Below, piece by piece: positions 36,511 through 44,796 of a stretch of DNA of 64,000 bases. Source of the stretch: Microbaculum sp051390635 (lineage in GTDB: Bacteria; Pseudomonadota; Alphaproteobacteria; Rhizobiales; Tepidamorphaceae); contig NZ_JBPODT010000002.1 in NCBI RefSeq assembly GCF_051390635.1, positions 1,116,001 through 1,180,000 on the forward strand. Direction: 5' to 3'. A program made the translations under genes and the position numbers. Within the stretch, counting starts at the first letter, position 1. The number at the start of each line of letters is the position of its first letter. The notes under the pieces are model-generated. The model did not search any database. It worked only from the letters and a program-made list of their open reading frames with translations, and was not told the origin of the DNA.

Positions 36511-37599
36511 TCAGCGCAGCACGTCGGTCCAGAGCTCGGACGCGTCGGGCTCGGGATCGGTCTGGGCGAATTCGGCCGCCTCGTTGACGATGCCGCGCAC
36601 GTCGCGGTCGATATCCTTCAGCTCGCCTTCGGCGACCTTGTGCTCCTCGGCCAGGCGCGCCTTCACCTGCTCGATCGGATCGTGCTCCTGCCGCATTTTC
36701 TGGACCTCTTCCTTGGAACGGTACTTGGCCGGGTCGGACATGGAATGGCCGCGATAGCGATAGGTCAGCATTTCCAGGATGAACGGGCCATTGCCGGAGC
36801 GGCACCAGTCGGCCGCTTCCTCGCCGGCGGCATGCACGGCGCGCACGTCCATGCCGTCGACCTGCTTGCCGGGAATGTCGAAGGAGGCTCCACGATGCGA
36901 CAGGTCCGTGGTGGCCGAGGCACGGCTGATGCTCGTGCCCATCCCGTACTTGTTGTTCTCGATCACGTACACGACCGGCAGCATCCACAGCTTCGCCATG
37001 TTGAAGCTTTCGTAGACCTGGCCCTGGTTGGCCGCGCCGTCGCCGAAATAGGTGTAGCTGACGTTGTCGTTGCCGCGATACTTGTTCGCGAAGGCCAGGC
37101 CGGTTCCCAGCGACACCTGGCCGCCGACGATGCCGTGTCCGCCGAAGAAGCCCTTCTCGACGGAGAACATGTGCATCGAGCCGCCCTTGCCCTTGGAGTA
37201 GCCGCCGCGCCGTCCGGTCAACTCGGCCATGACGCCCTTCGGGTCCATGCCGCAGGCCAGCATGTGGCCATGATCGCGATACCCGGTAATGACCTGATCG
37301 CCGTTCTTGGACACCATCTGCATGCCGACGACGACGGCTTCCTGGCCGATGTAGAGATGGCAGAAGCCGCCGATCAGCCCCATGCCGTACATCTGGCCGG
37401 CCTTCTCCTCGAAGCGCCGGATCAGCAGCATCTCGCGATAGGCTTCCAGCTCCTGGTCCTTGGTGAAATCGGAAGCAGGGCTGCCACGAAGCGACGTCTT
37501 CGTCCCGGCGCGCGATTTCGCCTTCGCCGCGGGCTTCGTTTTAGACCGGGATCTCGCCGCCGCCGTGCGACGGGTGTCGGATTTGGCGCGAGCCGCCAT
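36511..37599 (-). CDS. pdhA: pyruvate dehydrogenase E1 alpha subunit
   Basis: E1-alpha binds thiamine diphosphate and starts pyruvate decarboxylation. The 362-residue protein contains the ThDP motif GDGAANQGQVYESFNMAKLW...ENN, preceded by GHGIVGGQVSLGTG. Its N terminus has a basic Lys/Arg/Ala-rich stretch of about 35 residues before the conserved core. It is the first gene of the pdhA-pdhB-pdhC-lpdA-lipA-ratA run; an AT-rich 170-base leader lies upstream. Confidence 0.97.
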   Translation of the reverse strand: MAARAKSDTRRTAAARSRSKTKPAAKAKSRAGTKTSLRGSPASDFTKDQELEAYREMLLIRRFEEKAGQMYGMGLIGGFCHLYIGQEAVVVGMQMVSKNGDQVITGYRDHGHMLACGMDPKGVMAELTGRRGGYSKGKGGSMHMFSVEKGFFGGHGIVGGQVSLGTGLAFANKYRGNDNVSYTYFGDGAANQGQVYESFNMAKLWMLPVVYVIENNKYGMGTSISRASATTDLSHRGASFDIPGKQVDGMDVRAVHAAGEEAADWCRSGNGPFILEMLTYRYRGHSMSDPAKYRSKEEVQKMRQEHDPIEQVKARLAEEHKVAEGELKDIDRDVRGIVNEAAEFAQTDPEPDASELWTDVLR

Positions 37600-37769
37600 G
37601 CGGGTCCTCCCTAGATGCCCAGTTGTTGCGCAACAGGTATCGTACCCGCGATCTAAAAACCAGTAACAGAGAAAAATTCTCCAATGAATTAGCTAGCTGA
37701 TATATATAGGAAAATCAGATTTTAACTGGAATTCGGTTAAATGACGGATGGCCGACGGCGGACCCGCAT
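37600..37769 (-). promoter_or_regulatory. AT-rich leader of the pdh operon with a 12-bp palindrome
   Basis: The gap between ftsB and pdhA is much more AT-rich than the surrounding genes (about 37655-37740, including TATATATA), as expected for the pdhA promoter. A perfect palindrome TGTTGCGCAACA at 37624-37635 lies about 25 bases before the pdhA start and is a candidate operator. GAGAA-AAA-TTCTC at 37670-37682 is a second small inverted repeat. The binding factors are not known. Confidence 0.5.
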
Positions 37770-38084
37770 TCAGCGCTGGCCGCGCATGATCACGATATCG
37801 TTGGGATGAGCGACGTTGAGCAGGACGCGCGCCCGCTCCTCGAGCATATCGGGATCCAGGCTTTCGGGACGGAGCAGCGCCACATGCTGCTCGAGCGACT
37901 CCCGCTCCCGGCGCAGGTCGGCAAGCTCCTGCTCCAGCTCCGCGACCTCGGCGCGAAGCTGCTGGGACGCATAGAAACCGCGCGCGCCCGTGAGGCCGTG
38001 ATAGACGAAATAGCCGATCACGGCGACGCCGATTACAGGAATGAGAATTCCGGCCGTCGAGGAACGGACGGTACGCCTCGCCAT
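37770..38084 (-). CDS. ftsB: septum formation initiator protein FtsB/DivIC family
   Basis: The 104-residue bitopic protein is a divisome component that bridges FtsL and FtsQ and helps activate septal wall synthesis. It has a short cytoplasmic N terminus, one transmembrane helix (about 12-30), a coiled coil (about 40-70, rich in Leu, Glu and Arg heptads) and a conserved C-terminal part (DPDMLEERARVLLNVAHPND). The ATG at 38084 has GGAGG 8 bases upstream, which is better than an in-frame ATG 11 codons earlier. The eno-ftsB-pdhA order is standard in Hyphomicrobiales. Confidence 0.92.
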   Translation of the reverse strand: MARRTVRSSTAGILIPVIGVAVIGYFVYHGLTGARGFYASQQLRAEVAELEQELADLRRERESLEQHVALLRPESLDPDMLEERARVLLNVAHPNDIVIMRGQR

Positions 38085-38190
38085 TGCAGTAGCCTCCACA
38101 GGGATTGCGGACAGCATCGTCCGCCAATCCTGTTAAGGCTCGATTAACTGTGGCGACTGGCCGTGGCGATCGGCGCGCGAGCCGGCCCTC

Positions 38191-38300
38191 GCCGGGCGCC
38201 ATCGGCGCCCGGCCCGGACGTGTTCCGGGTATCTCCCGGCGCCTTGCGGGATTGCCGGGCCAGGCCCGGCAATCGAGACGTATCGGCGGAGCGACGCTCC
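38191..38300. repeat. cluster of four GC-rich inverted repeats between eno and ftsB
   Basis: Four consecutive perfect inverted repeats fill this 110-base stretch: GCCGGGCGCC-ATC-GGCGCCCGGC (38191-38213), CCGGG-TATCT-CCCGG (38225-38239), GATTGCCGGGCC-A-GGCCCGGCAATC (38250-38274) and GGAGCG-A-CGCTCC (38288-38300, touching the eno stop). None is followed by a T-run. They could act together as a 3' mRNA stabiliser or terminator for eno, or be a REP-like element. No second copy was noticed in this window. Confidence 0.6.
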
Positions 38301-39577
38301 TACCGCGCCTTCAACGCGGCCCTGCCCGCATAGAGCGCGGTCGCGCCGAGCTCTTCCTCGATCCGCAGGAGCTGGTTGTATTTCGCGAGCCGGTCGGAAC
38401 GGGCAAGCGAACCGGTCTTGATCTGCCCGCAATTGGTGGCGACGGCGAGATCGGCGATTGTCGAATCCTCCGTCTCTCCGGACCGATGCGACATCACCGC
38501 GCGATAGCCGGCCCGGTGCGCCATGTCGACGGCTTCCAGCGTCTCGGTCAGCGAGCCGATCTGGTTGACCTTCACCAGGATCGCGTTGGCGACGCCTTCC
38601 TCGATGCCGCGCGACAGACGCTCGGTGTTGGTGACGAACAGGTCGTCACCGACGAGCTGGCAGCGATCACCGATCGTCTCTGTCAGCATCTTCCAGCCGC
38701 GCCAGTCGTCCTCGTCCATGCCGTCCTCGATCGAGACGATCGGATAGGCGTCCACCAGCTCCGCGAGGTAGGCGACCATGTGCTCGGGATCGAGCACCTT
38801 GCCCTCGCCCTTCAGCTGGTAGCGGCCGTTCTCGAAGAACTCGGTGGAGGCGACGTCGAGCGCCAGCACCACGTCCTCGCCCGGCTTGTAGCCTGCCGTC
38901 TCGACCGACTTCATGATGAAGTCGAGCGCCTCTCTGGCCGAGCTCAGGTTCGGTGCGAAGCCGCCCTCGTCGCCGACATTGGTATTGTGGCCCGCATCCT
39001 TCAGGCCGCTCTTTAGCGTATGGAACACCTCCGCGCCCATGCGCAGGCCCTCGGCGAAGGTCTCCGCGCCGACCGGCATGATCATGAATTCCTGGATGTC
39101 GATCGGGTTGTCGGCGTGCGCGCCGCCATTCACGATGTTCATCATCGGAACTGGCAGCACGCGCGCGTTGACGCCGCCGACATAGCGATAGAGCGGCAGC
39201 CCCACCGCGTCGGCCGCCGCTCGCGCGACAGCCAGGGAAACGCCGAGAATGGCGTTGGCGCCGAGCCGCTTCTTGTTGGGCGTGCCGTCGAGTTCAGTCA
39301 GAACGGTGTCGATCTGGACCTGTTCTTCGGCGTCCATCCCCGACAGCGTGTCGAAGATCTCGCCGTTGACCGCGTCCACGGCCTCGCATACGCCCTTGCC
39401 GAGATAGCGCTCGCCGCCATCGCGCAGCTCGACCGCCTCGTGCGCGCCGGTCGAGGCGCCGGAGGGCACCGCGGCGCGGCCAACCGTCCCGTCCTCCAGA
39501 ACCACGTCGACTTCCACGGTCGGATTGCCGCGGCTGTCGAGGATCTCGCGGCCGACGATGTCGAAGATGGCGGTCAT
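38300..39577 (-). CDS. eno: enolase
   Basis: Enolase interconverts 2-phosphoglycerate and phosphoenolpyruvate with magnesium. The 425-residue protein has the standard length and motifs: EILDSRGNPTVEVDV at the N terminus, GASTGAHEAVELRDG, the metal ligands in SIEDGMDEDDW and the signature SHRSGETEDSTIADLAV. The ATG at 39577 has AAAGGA about 6 bases upstream. It is divergent from queF across a 155-base promoter region in which no riboswitch was recognised. Confidence 0.99.
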   Translation of the reverse strand: MTAIFDIVGREILDSRGNPTVEVDVVLEDGTVGRAAVPSGASTGAHEAVELRDGGERYLGKGVCEAVDAVNGEIFDTLSGMDAEEQVQIDTVLTELDGTPNKKRLGANAILGVSLAVARAAADAVGLPLYRYVGGVNARVLPVPMMNIVNGGAHADNPIDIQEFMIMPVGAETFAEGLRMGAEVFHTLKSGLKDAGHNTNVGDEGGFAPNLSSAREALDFIMKSVETAGYKPGEDVVLALDVASTEFFENGRYQLKGEGKVLDPEHMVAYLAELVDAYPIVSIEDGMDEDDWRGWKMLTETIGDRCQLVGDDLFVTNTERLSRGIEEGVANAILVKVNQIGSLTETLEAVDMAHRAGYRAVMSHRSGETEDSTIADLAVATNCGQIKTGSLARSDRLAKYNQLLRIEEELGATALYAGRAALKAR

Positions 39578-39732
39578 TTCTGTCCTTTCCGGTGCTTGCA
39601 GCATGCTTTCACGGGCTAATAGCCGAGCAGCCTGCCACAGGAAAGGGCCATTGGCGTGAAAACCGCCACTTGCACCCGTGTCCCGCGTGCTGCAGCTATG
39701 CATTCGAAGTCCGCGCCCGAAGGAGTTCCGCC

Positions 39733-40185
39733 ATGACCGACACCGACCTGCAGCTCGGCCGCGACGTTCCCGCCCCCACCTCTCCGGAGGAGGCGGTGCT
39801 CGACCGCGTGCCCAATCCGCACCCCGACACCGATTACCTGACCCGCTTCACCTGCCCGGAATTCACCTCGCTCTGCCCGGTGACGGGCCAGCCGGATTTC
39901 GCCCACCTGGTCATCGACTACGTGCCCGGACAGTGGCTGCTCGAGTCGAAGTCCCTGAAACTGTACCTGCATTCGTTCCGCAACCATGCCGCCTTCCACG
40001 AAGGCTGCACGGTTTCGATCGGCAAGCGCTTGGTCGAGCGGCTCGAGCCACGCTGGCTGCGGATAGGCGGCTACTGGTATCCGCGCGGCGGTATCCCGAT
40101 CGACGTGTTCTGGCAGACCGGCGCCCCCCCGGCGGGCCTGTGGGTGCCGCATCAGGGCGTATCGCCATATCGGGGGCGCGGCTAA
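39733..40185 (+). CDS. queF: NADPH-dependent preQ0 reductase QueF
   Basis: QueF reduces the nitrile of 7-cyano-7-deazaguanine (preQ0) to preQ1 in queuosine synthesis for tRNA. The 150-residue protein is the short unimodular type. The catalytic Cys48 and Asp55 lie in FTSLCPVTGQPDF, and the substrate-binding ESKSLKLYLHSFRNH is present. The ATG at 39733 has AGGAG 7 bases upstream. The last 4 bases overlap the convergent kdsA stop. No other que genes are nearby. Confidence 0.96.
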   Translation: MTDTDLQLGRDVPAPTSPEEAVLDRVPNPHPDTDYLTRFTCPEFTSLCPVTGQPDFAHLVIDYVPGQWLLESKSLKLYLHSFRNHAAFHEGCTVSIGKRLVERLEPRWLRIGGYWYPRGGIPIDVFWQTGAPPAGLWVPHQGVSPYRGRG

Positions 40186-41027
40186 AGCCGGACCGGCCGC
40201 CCCTTGGCGACGGCATCGAACGCCATCAGCGTCTCGACCAGCGCCGGCAGGTCCTTCATCGCGATCATGTTCGGCCCGTCCGACGGCGCCTTGTCGGGAT
40301 CCGGGTGGGTCTCGATGAAGACGCCGGCGACACCCACGGCGACGGCGGCGCGCGCAAGGACCGGCACGAACTCGCGCTGTCCGCCCGAAGAGGTGCCCTG
40401 CCCGCCCGGCTGCTGCACCGAATGGGTGGCGTCGAAGATCACCGGCGCGCCGAGGCCCGCCAGGATCGGCAGCGACCGCATGTCGGAGACCAGCGTGTTG
40501 TAGCCGAAGCTCGCGCCGCGCTCGGTCACCAGCACGTTCGGGTTGCCGAAGCCGGCGACCTTGTCGACCACATTCTTCATGTCCCAGGGCGCAAGGAACT
40601 GGCCCTTCTTGACGTTGACGACTCGGCCGGTCTCGGCCGCGGCCTTCAGCAGGTCGGTCTGCCGGCACAGGAAAGCGGGGATCTGCAGCACGTCGACCGC
40701 CTCGGCGACCATCGCGCACTGCCAGGTCTCGTGCACATCGGTGAGCACGGGGAGCCCAGTCGTCTCGCGGATCTCGGCGAATACCGGCAGCGAGGCGTCG
40801 AGGCCGATGCCGCGCGCGCCCGACGCGCTGGTACGGTTCGCCTTGTCGTACGAACTCTTGTAGACGAGCCCGATGCCGAGCGTTTCGGCCATGTCCTTCA
40901 GCGCCTGCGCCGTCTCCAGCGCATGCGCCCGGCTTTCCATCTGACAGGGCCCCGCGATCAGGCAGAGCGGCCTGTCGTTGCCGAAGCTGGCCGGTCCGAT
41001 GCTGACGGTAGCGTTTACGCCTGACAT
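40182..41027 (-). CDS. kdsA: 3-deoxy-8-phosphooctulonate (KDO8P) synthase
   Basis: KdsA condenses phosphoenolpyruvate with D-arabinose 5-phosphate, giving the KDO precursor of lipopolysaccharide. The 281-residue protein shows LIAGPCQMES, YKSSYDKANRTS and DATHSVQQPGG. The Cys28 in AGPC is the residue that marks the metal-dependent class of KdsA; the E. coli type has Asn there. It lies between pyrG-side genes and eno. Its 3' end overlaps queF by 4 bases. Confidence 0.97.
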   Translation of the reverse strand: MSGVNATVSIGPASFGNDRPLCLIAGPCQMESRAHALETAQALKDMAETLGIGLVYKSSYDKANRTSASGARGIGLDASLPVFAEIRETTGLPVLTDVHETWQCAMVAEAVDVLQIPAFLCRQTDLLKAAAETGRVVNVKKGQFLAPWDMKNVVDKVAGFGNPNVLVTERGASFGYNTLVSDMRSLPILAGLGAPVIFDATHSVQQPGGQGTSSGGQREFVPVLARAAVAVGVAGVFIETHPDPDKAPSDGPNMIAMKDLPALVETLMAFDAVAKGRPVRL

Positions 41028-41110
41028 GTCGTCTCCCGCGAAGTGAGCCGTCGGGCCCGATGGTGCTCGACCGGTGTTTCCGCCAAGCTGTTTACACCGA
41101 GGTGTTTACG

Positions 41111-41614
41111 TCAAATGCCTGGAAGCCGCGAGACCAGACGCGCGACGGCAGCGTCCAGATCGCAGTCCGCGGTATCGATCACCACATCCGCCGTGTCCCA
41201 CGGCTCGTAGTGCCGCGCCACCACCGCGTCCCAGGTCGGCAGCGCGAAGCCGGGAATGTCGGGCGCCCGCGTCTCGACCCGGCGGCGATGCTCGTCCTCG
41301 TCCGAGCACAGGATTTCCACCTCGACGGCCCGGACGCCGGCCCGCTCCGCCACCGCCCGCCAGGCCTCCCGCGTGATCGCGATCGGATTGACGGAGTCCG
41401 CGATCACCGTCCGGCCGAGCCTCAGGTTGTCCTCTGCGACGGCGTAGGCGACCCGGTAGCCCGCGTCCTCCATCGACTGGACGACCTTGCCGGTCTCCCG
41501 CAGCGCCTGCTCGATCGTATCGATGCGGAGGTGTACCGCGCCCAGCCGGCACGCCACCGCACGCGCGATTGAAGTCTTCCCGCTACCGGGCAGGCCGCCG
41601 AGAATGATCAGCAC
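41111..41614 (-). CDS. small P-loop NTPase/kinase of the AAA_33 type
   Basis: From the GTG at 41614 the product has 167 residues. A Walker A motif GLPGSGKTS lies right at the N terminus and DTIEQALR follows; the rest resembles zeta-toxin/chloramphenicol phosphotransferase-like kinases that phosphorylate small molecules. The substrate is unknown. The start is uncertain: an upstream start at 41641 would overlap the VOC gene, whereas GTG 41614 lies one base after that gene's stop and gives the usual short lead-in to the P-loop. The two genes are probably co-transcribed. No antitoxin-like gene is adjacent. Confidence 0.8.
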   Translation of the reverse strand: MLIILGGLPGSGKTSIARAVACRLGAVHLRIDTIEQALRETGKVVQSMEDAGYRVAYAVAEDNLRLGRTVIADSVNPIAITREAWRAVAERAGVRAVEVEILCSDEDEHRRRVETRAPDIPGFALPTWDAVVARHYEPWDTADVVIDTADCDLDAAVARLVSRLPGI

Positions 41615-41615
41615 G

Positions 41616-42491
41616 TCAGGCCCGAACCGCCTCGAACCCAACCGCCGCGCCCAGCGTCTCGCTTGCTGGCACGATCAGCCTGTCGCCGCGTGTCTCGAAG
41701 AGGATTCCGGCGCGTTCCAGGCAGTCTGCCGCCGCCTCGAGCCGCTCGACCCCGATGACATAGGCGGCAAAGCGCGGGCTGCGGTAGTCCGCCACCGGGA
41801 CCGCATCGCCCCAGGTCGCCGCAACCGCAGCCGGCGTTTCGATGCGGATCCGGCCGCGCGCCGTCTCGACCGTAAGGCCCATGCTGGTCGCCCGCACCTC
41901 GCGCGTCCCGACGAAGGCCTCGTAGAACATGTGGTGGTCCGCCGGCGTCTCGGCGATCATCACCACCTCCAGGACCGTCTTCGCGGTGTTGGCGTGGCGC
42001 TGGTAGTCCGTTTTCCAGAAGTGTTCCGGCGCGAGTTGCTGGCAGGTGAAGAAAGCTGCCTCCGGAGCCGACGGATCCGACGCGAAAGCCAACGTGAAGC
42101 CGACCCGCGCGAGCGAACCGTCGGGTAGCTGGGCGTCGCGGCCGAACGCGAATGGCATATAGGCCTGGATGCCTGCCTCGGCGAAGGCCTTCGCGTCGGC
42201 GACGGCATCGCTCGAGTCGAGCACGAGCATGCTCATGCCCTCAAATTGCTCGAGAAAGCGGAAATTGAAGCGTGGAAAACTGAACTGGCCGGGTTCGGGC
42301 ACCGGAAACAGGTCCGGATCGGTGATTCCCAGCAGTTCCAGGAAACAGCCGTCGAGCTGGACCAGATGGTTCTCGGTGCCGAAGGGATGCTGCGCCTTCG
42401 GCGTCACCGTGAAGCCGAGACGTTCGTAGACGCTGCGCGCCCGGTCGAGACCGTGCACGGCAAGAACGAGATGATCGATACCGCGAGCCAT
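41616..42491 (-). CDS. VOC family (glyoxalase-like) protein
   Basis: The 291-residue cytoplasmic protein starts GIDHLVLAVHGLDRARSVYERLGF, the hallmark of the vicinal oxygen chelate fold. A second half with ADHHMFYEAFVG suggests two VOC modules, like the glyoxalase-like domain group (PF13468). Metal ligands are plausible at the early His and at ELLG. Substrate and reaction are unknown. It lies between pyrG and the small kinase gene and is transcribed with the latter. Confidence 0.85.
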   Translation of the reverse strand: MARGIDHLVLAVHGLDRARSVYERLGFTVTPKAQHPFGTENHLVQLDGCFLELLGITDPDLFPVPEPGQFSFPRFNFRFLEQFEGMSMLVLDSSDAVADAKAFAEAGIQAYMPFAFGRDAQLPDGSLARVGFTLAFASDPSAPEAAFFTCQQLAPEHFWKTDYQRHANTAKTVLEVVMIAETPADHHMFYEAFVGTREVRATSMGLTVETARGRIRIETPAAVAATWGDAVPVADYRSPRFAAYVIGVERLEAAADCLERAGILFETRGDRLIVPASETLGAAVGFEAVRA

Positions 42492-42541
42492 GATCGAAGC
42501 GGCTTAACGCGTCACACCGCCGCTGGCAATCACGCCGACCG

Positions 42542-44170
42542 TCACACCAGGCGGCTCTGCTCGACCGCGGCCGCGATGAACGAGCGGAACAGCGGATGCG
42601 GGTCGAACGGACGCGATTTCAGCTCCGGGTGGTACTGAACGCCGATGAACCACGGGTGCTCGGCGAATTCCACCGTCTCCGGCAGGATCCCGTCCGGCGA
42701 CATGCCGGCAAACCGCATCCCGTGCTGTTCCAGCCGGTCGCGGTAGGCGACATTGACCTCGTAGCGGTGCCGGTGGCGCTCGGAAATCTCGATTGCGCCG
42801 TAGATGCCGGCGATCTTGCTGCCATCCTGCAGAGCGGCCGGATAGGCACCAAGCCGCATCGTGCCGCCGAGATCGCCTTGCGCGGCGCGCTTCTCCAGTT
42901 CGTTGCCCTTCAGCCACTCGGTCATCAGGCCGACGACCGGCTCGGCGGTCGGACCGAATTCCGTGGAGCTGGCGTTCGCGATGCCGACCAGGCTGCGGGT
43001 CGCCTCGATGACGGCCATCTGCATGCCGAAGCAGATGCCGAAATAGGGCACGTTGCGCTCCCGCGCGAAGCCGGCAGCCGCGATCTTGCCTTCGGCCCCG
43101 CGCTCGCCGAACCCGCCGGGCACCAGGATGCCGTTGACCTGCTCCAGGAATGGTGCGGGATCCTCGCGCTCGAAGACCTCGGACTCGATCCAGTCGATAT
43201 TGACGCGTACCCGGTTCGCGATGCCGCCGTGCATCAGCGCTTCGTTCAGCGACTTGTAGGCGTCCTTCAGGCCCGTGTACTTGCCGACGATGGCGATGGT
43301 CACCTCGCCTTCCGGATTGCGGACGCGCTCTGCGATCTCCACCCAACTCGACAGGTCCGGCTCGGCGCCGGGGTCCATGCCGAAGGCACGCAGGAGTTCG
43401 TCGTCGAGCCCCTCGTCATGATAGGCCAGCGGCACGGCATAGATCGTGTCGACGTCCCGGGCCTCGATCACCGCGGATTCGCGCACGTTGCAGAACAGCG
43501 CCAGCTTGCGCCGCTCGTCGTGCGGGATCGGCCGGTCGCAACGGCACAACAGGATGTCGGGCTGGATGCCGATCGACCGCAGCTCCTTCACCGAGTGCTG
43601 CGTCGGCTTGGTCTTCATCTCGCCGGCGCTCGGAATGAACGGCAGCAGGGTGAGATGGATGAACACGGCGTCGCCGCGCGGCAGTTCCTGACCGAGCTGG
43701 CGGATAGCCTCGAAGAACGGCAGCCCCTCGATGTCGCCGACGGTGCCACCGATCTCGACGAGCACGAAATCGACACCATCGTTTCCGCGCCGCACGAAGT
43801 CCTTGATGGCGTCGGTGACGTGGGGAATCACCTGGATGGTGGCGCCGAGATAGTCGCCGCGCCGCTCCTTGGTGATGATGTCCTGGTAGATCCGACCCGT
43901 GGTGATGTTGTCGTCCTGCGAGCAGGGCACCCCGGTGAATCGCTCGTAGTGGCCGAGATCGAGGTCGGTTTCGGCACCGTCATCGGTGACGAAGACCTCG
44001 CCGTGCTGATAGGGGCTCATGGTCCCCGGATCGACATTGAGATAGGGATCCAGCTTCTTCAGCCGCACTGAATAGCCGCGCGCCTGAAGGAGCGCGCCGA
44101 GCGCCGCTGAAGCGAGACCCTTGCCGAGGGAGGAGACCACGCCGCCGGTGATGAATACGTACCGCGCCAT
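42542..44170 (-). CDS. pyrG: CTP synthase
   Basis: PyrG aminates UTP to CTP with ATP and glutamine. The 542-residue protein has an N-terminal synthetase domain (FITGGVVSSLGKG, KLDPYLNVDPGTMSPYQHGEVFVTDDGAE) and a C-terminal class I glutamine amidotransferase domain with the nucleophile in GICFGMQ and HPE-type residues near the end. The ATG at 44170 gives the conserved MARYVFITGG start. It lies downstream of secG and is probably part of a tpiA-secG-pyrG series. Confidence 0.98.
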   Translation of the reverse strand: MARYVFITGGVVSSLGKGLASAALGALLQARGYSVRLKKLDPYLNVDPGTMSPYQHGEVFVTDDGAETDLDLGHYERFTGVPCSQDDNITTGRIYQDIITKERRGDYLGATIQVIPHVTDAIKDFVRRGNDGVDFVLVEIGGTVGDIEGLPFFEAIRQLGQELPRGDAVFIHLTLLPFIPSAGEMKTKPTQHSVKELRSIGIQPDILLCRCDRPIPHDERRKLALFCNVRESAVIEARDVDTIYAVPLAYHDEGLDDELLRAFGMDPGAEPDLSSWVEIAERVRNPEGEVTIAIVGKYTGLKDAYKSLNEALMHGGIANRVRVNIDWIESEVFEREDPAPFLEQVNGILVPGGFGERGAEGKIAAAGFARERNVPYFGICFGMQMAVIEATRSLVGIANASSTEFGPTAEPVVGLMTEWLKGNELEKRAAQGDLGGTMRLGAYPAALQDGSKIAGIYGAIEISERHRHRYEVNVAYRDRLEQHGMRFAGMSPDGILPETVEFAEHPWFIGVQYHPELKSRPFDPHPLFRSFIAAAVEQSRLV

Positions 44171-44247
44171 GGGCCCCGAAATTAACTCCGTCCCGAACGA
44201 TTCGGGGAGTCGTTTTACGCCTCCCCACCCGATTTTCGACATGCGAA

Positions 44248-44273
44248 CCGACCTGCCGCTACGGACAGGTCGG
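44248..44273 (-). other. hairpin between secG and pyrG
   Basis: An 8-bp stem CCGACCTG/CAGGTCGG with a 10-base loop lies in the 154-base gap after the secG stop and before the pyrG start. No T-run follows on the minus strand. It could be a weak terminator or an RNA processing or stability element. Confidence 0.35.
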
Positions 44274-44324
44274 AATCCGGTGAATTCACTGTGCCCCGAC
44301 GACCGGGGCTGGCTCCTGCGCCGA

Positions 44325-44711
44325 CTACTGCGATTGCGGCGCCTGCGGAGACGCGGGCTGCTGCTCTTGTTCCTCGAGCCGCTTTATCTGGTCGAGGACG
44401 TTGGCGCCGCCCGTGCCGTCTGCCGGAGCCTCACCCGCCACAGGCGCACCTGCCGGGCCGCTGTCAAAGATCGACGGCGCTTCGCCGCCGCTTCGCGCAA
44501 GCAAAGTCAACACGATCGAAGTCGCGAAAAACGCCGCGGCGAGGATCGTGGTGGTGCGGGTCAGGACGTTCGCCGTCCCGCGACCGGTCATGAAGCCGCC
44601 GCCACCGCCGCCGCCGATGCCTAGCGCACCGCCTTCGGACTTCTGCAGCATTACAACGGCAACTAGCGCCACGACCACCATGAGGTGGATGACGATGATG
44701 ACGGTTTCCAT
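44325..44711 (-). CDS. secG: preprotein translocase subunit SecG
   Basis: SecG is the small inner-membrane subunit that assists SecYE in protein export. The 128-residue protein has two transmembrane helices (about 4-24 and 54-75) around the conserved glycine-rich loop LQKSEGGALGIGGGGGGGFMTGRG. A hydrophilic Ala/Pro/Gln-rich C-terminal tail follows, longer than in E. coli. It sits between tpiA and pyrG, the standard alphaproteobacterial order. Confidence 0.96.
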   Translation of the reverse strand: METVIIVIHLMVVVALVAVVMLQKSEGGALGIGGGGGGGFMTGRGTANVLTRTTTILAAAFFATSIVLTLLARSGGEAPSIFDSGPAGAPVAGEAPADGTGGANVLDQIKRLEEQEQQPASPQAPQSQ

Positions 44712-44796
44712 CTTCGATACAAATCCAGATGTCGGGAATTCGCAGGCCTTTTACACCGGGTAAGCCCGACGCGCTACCCCGGCAGAACCATTTCGA

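Noticed and set aside
35215..37614. Long plus-strand frame opposite pdhA and pdhB
   Set aside because: Shadow of the lipoyl/E1 genes; its sequence is repetitive His/Arg/Gly/Asp without a domain.
37683..37769. Inverted repeats in the AT-rich gap (TTAAC...GTTAA, CTGAT...ATCAG) as a terminator of ftsB
   Set aside because: Stems are only about 5 bp and imperfect, so chance pairing in AT-rich DNA is likely.
39578..39732. preQ1 riboswitch before queF
   Set aside because: No preQ1-I or preQ1-II core was recognisable in the 155 bases between eno and queF.
41111..41614. Zeta-toxin-like kinase as a toxin-antitoxin system
   Set aside because: The P-loop and fold class fit, but there is no epsilon-like antitoxin; the only partner gene is a VOC protein, so a metabolic kinase is the safer reading.
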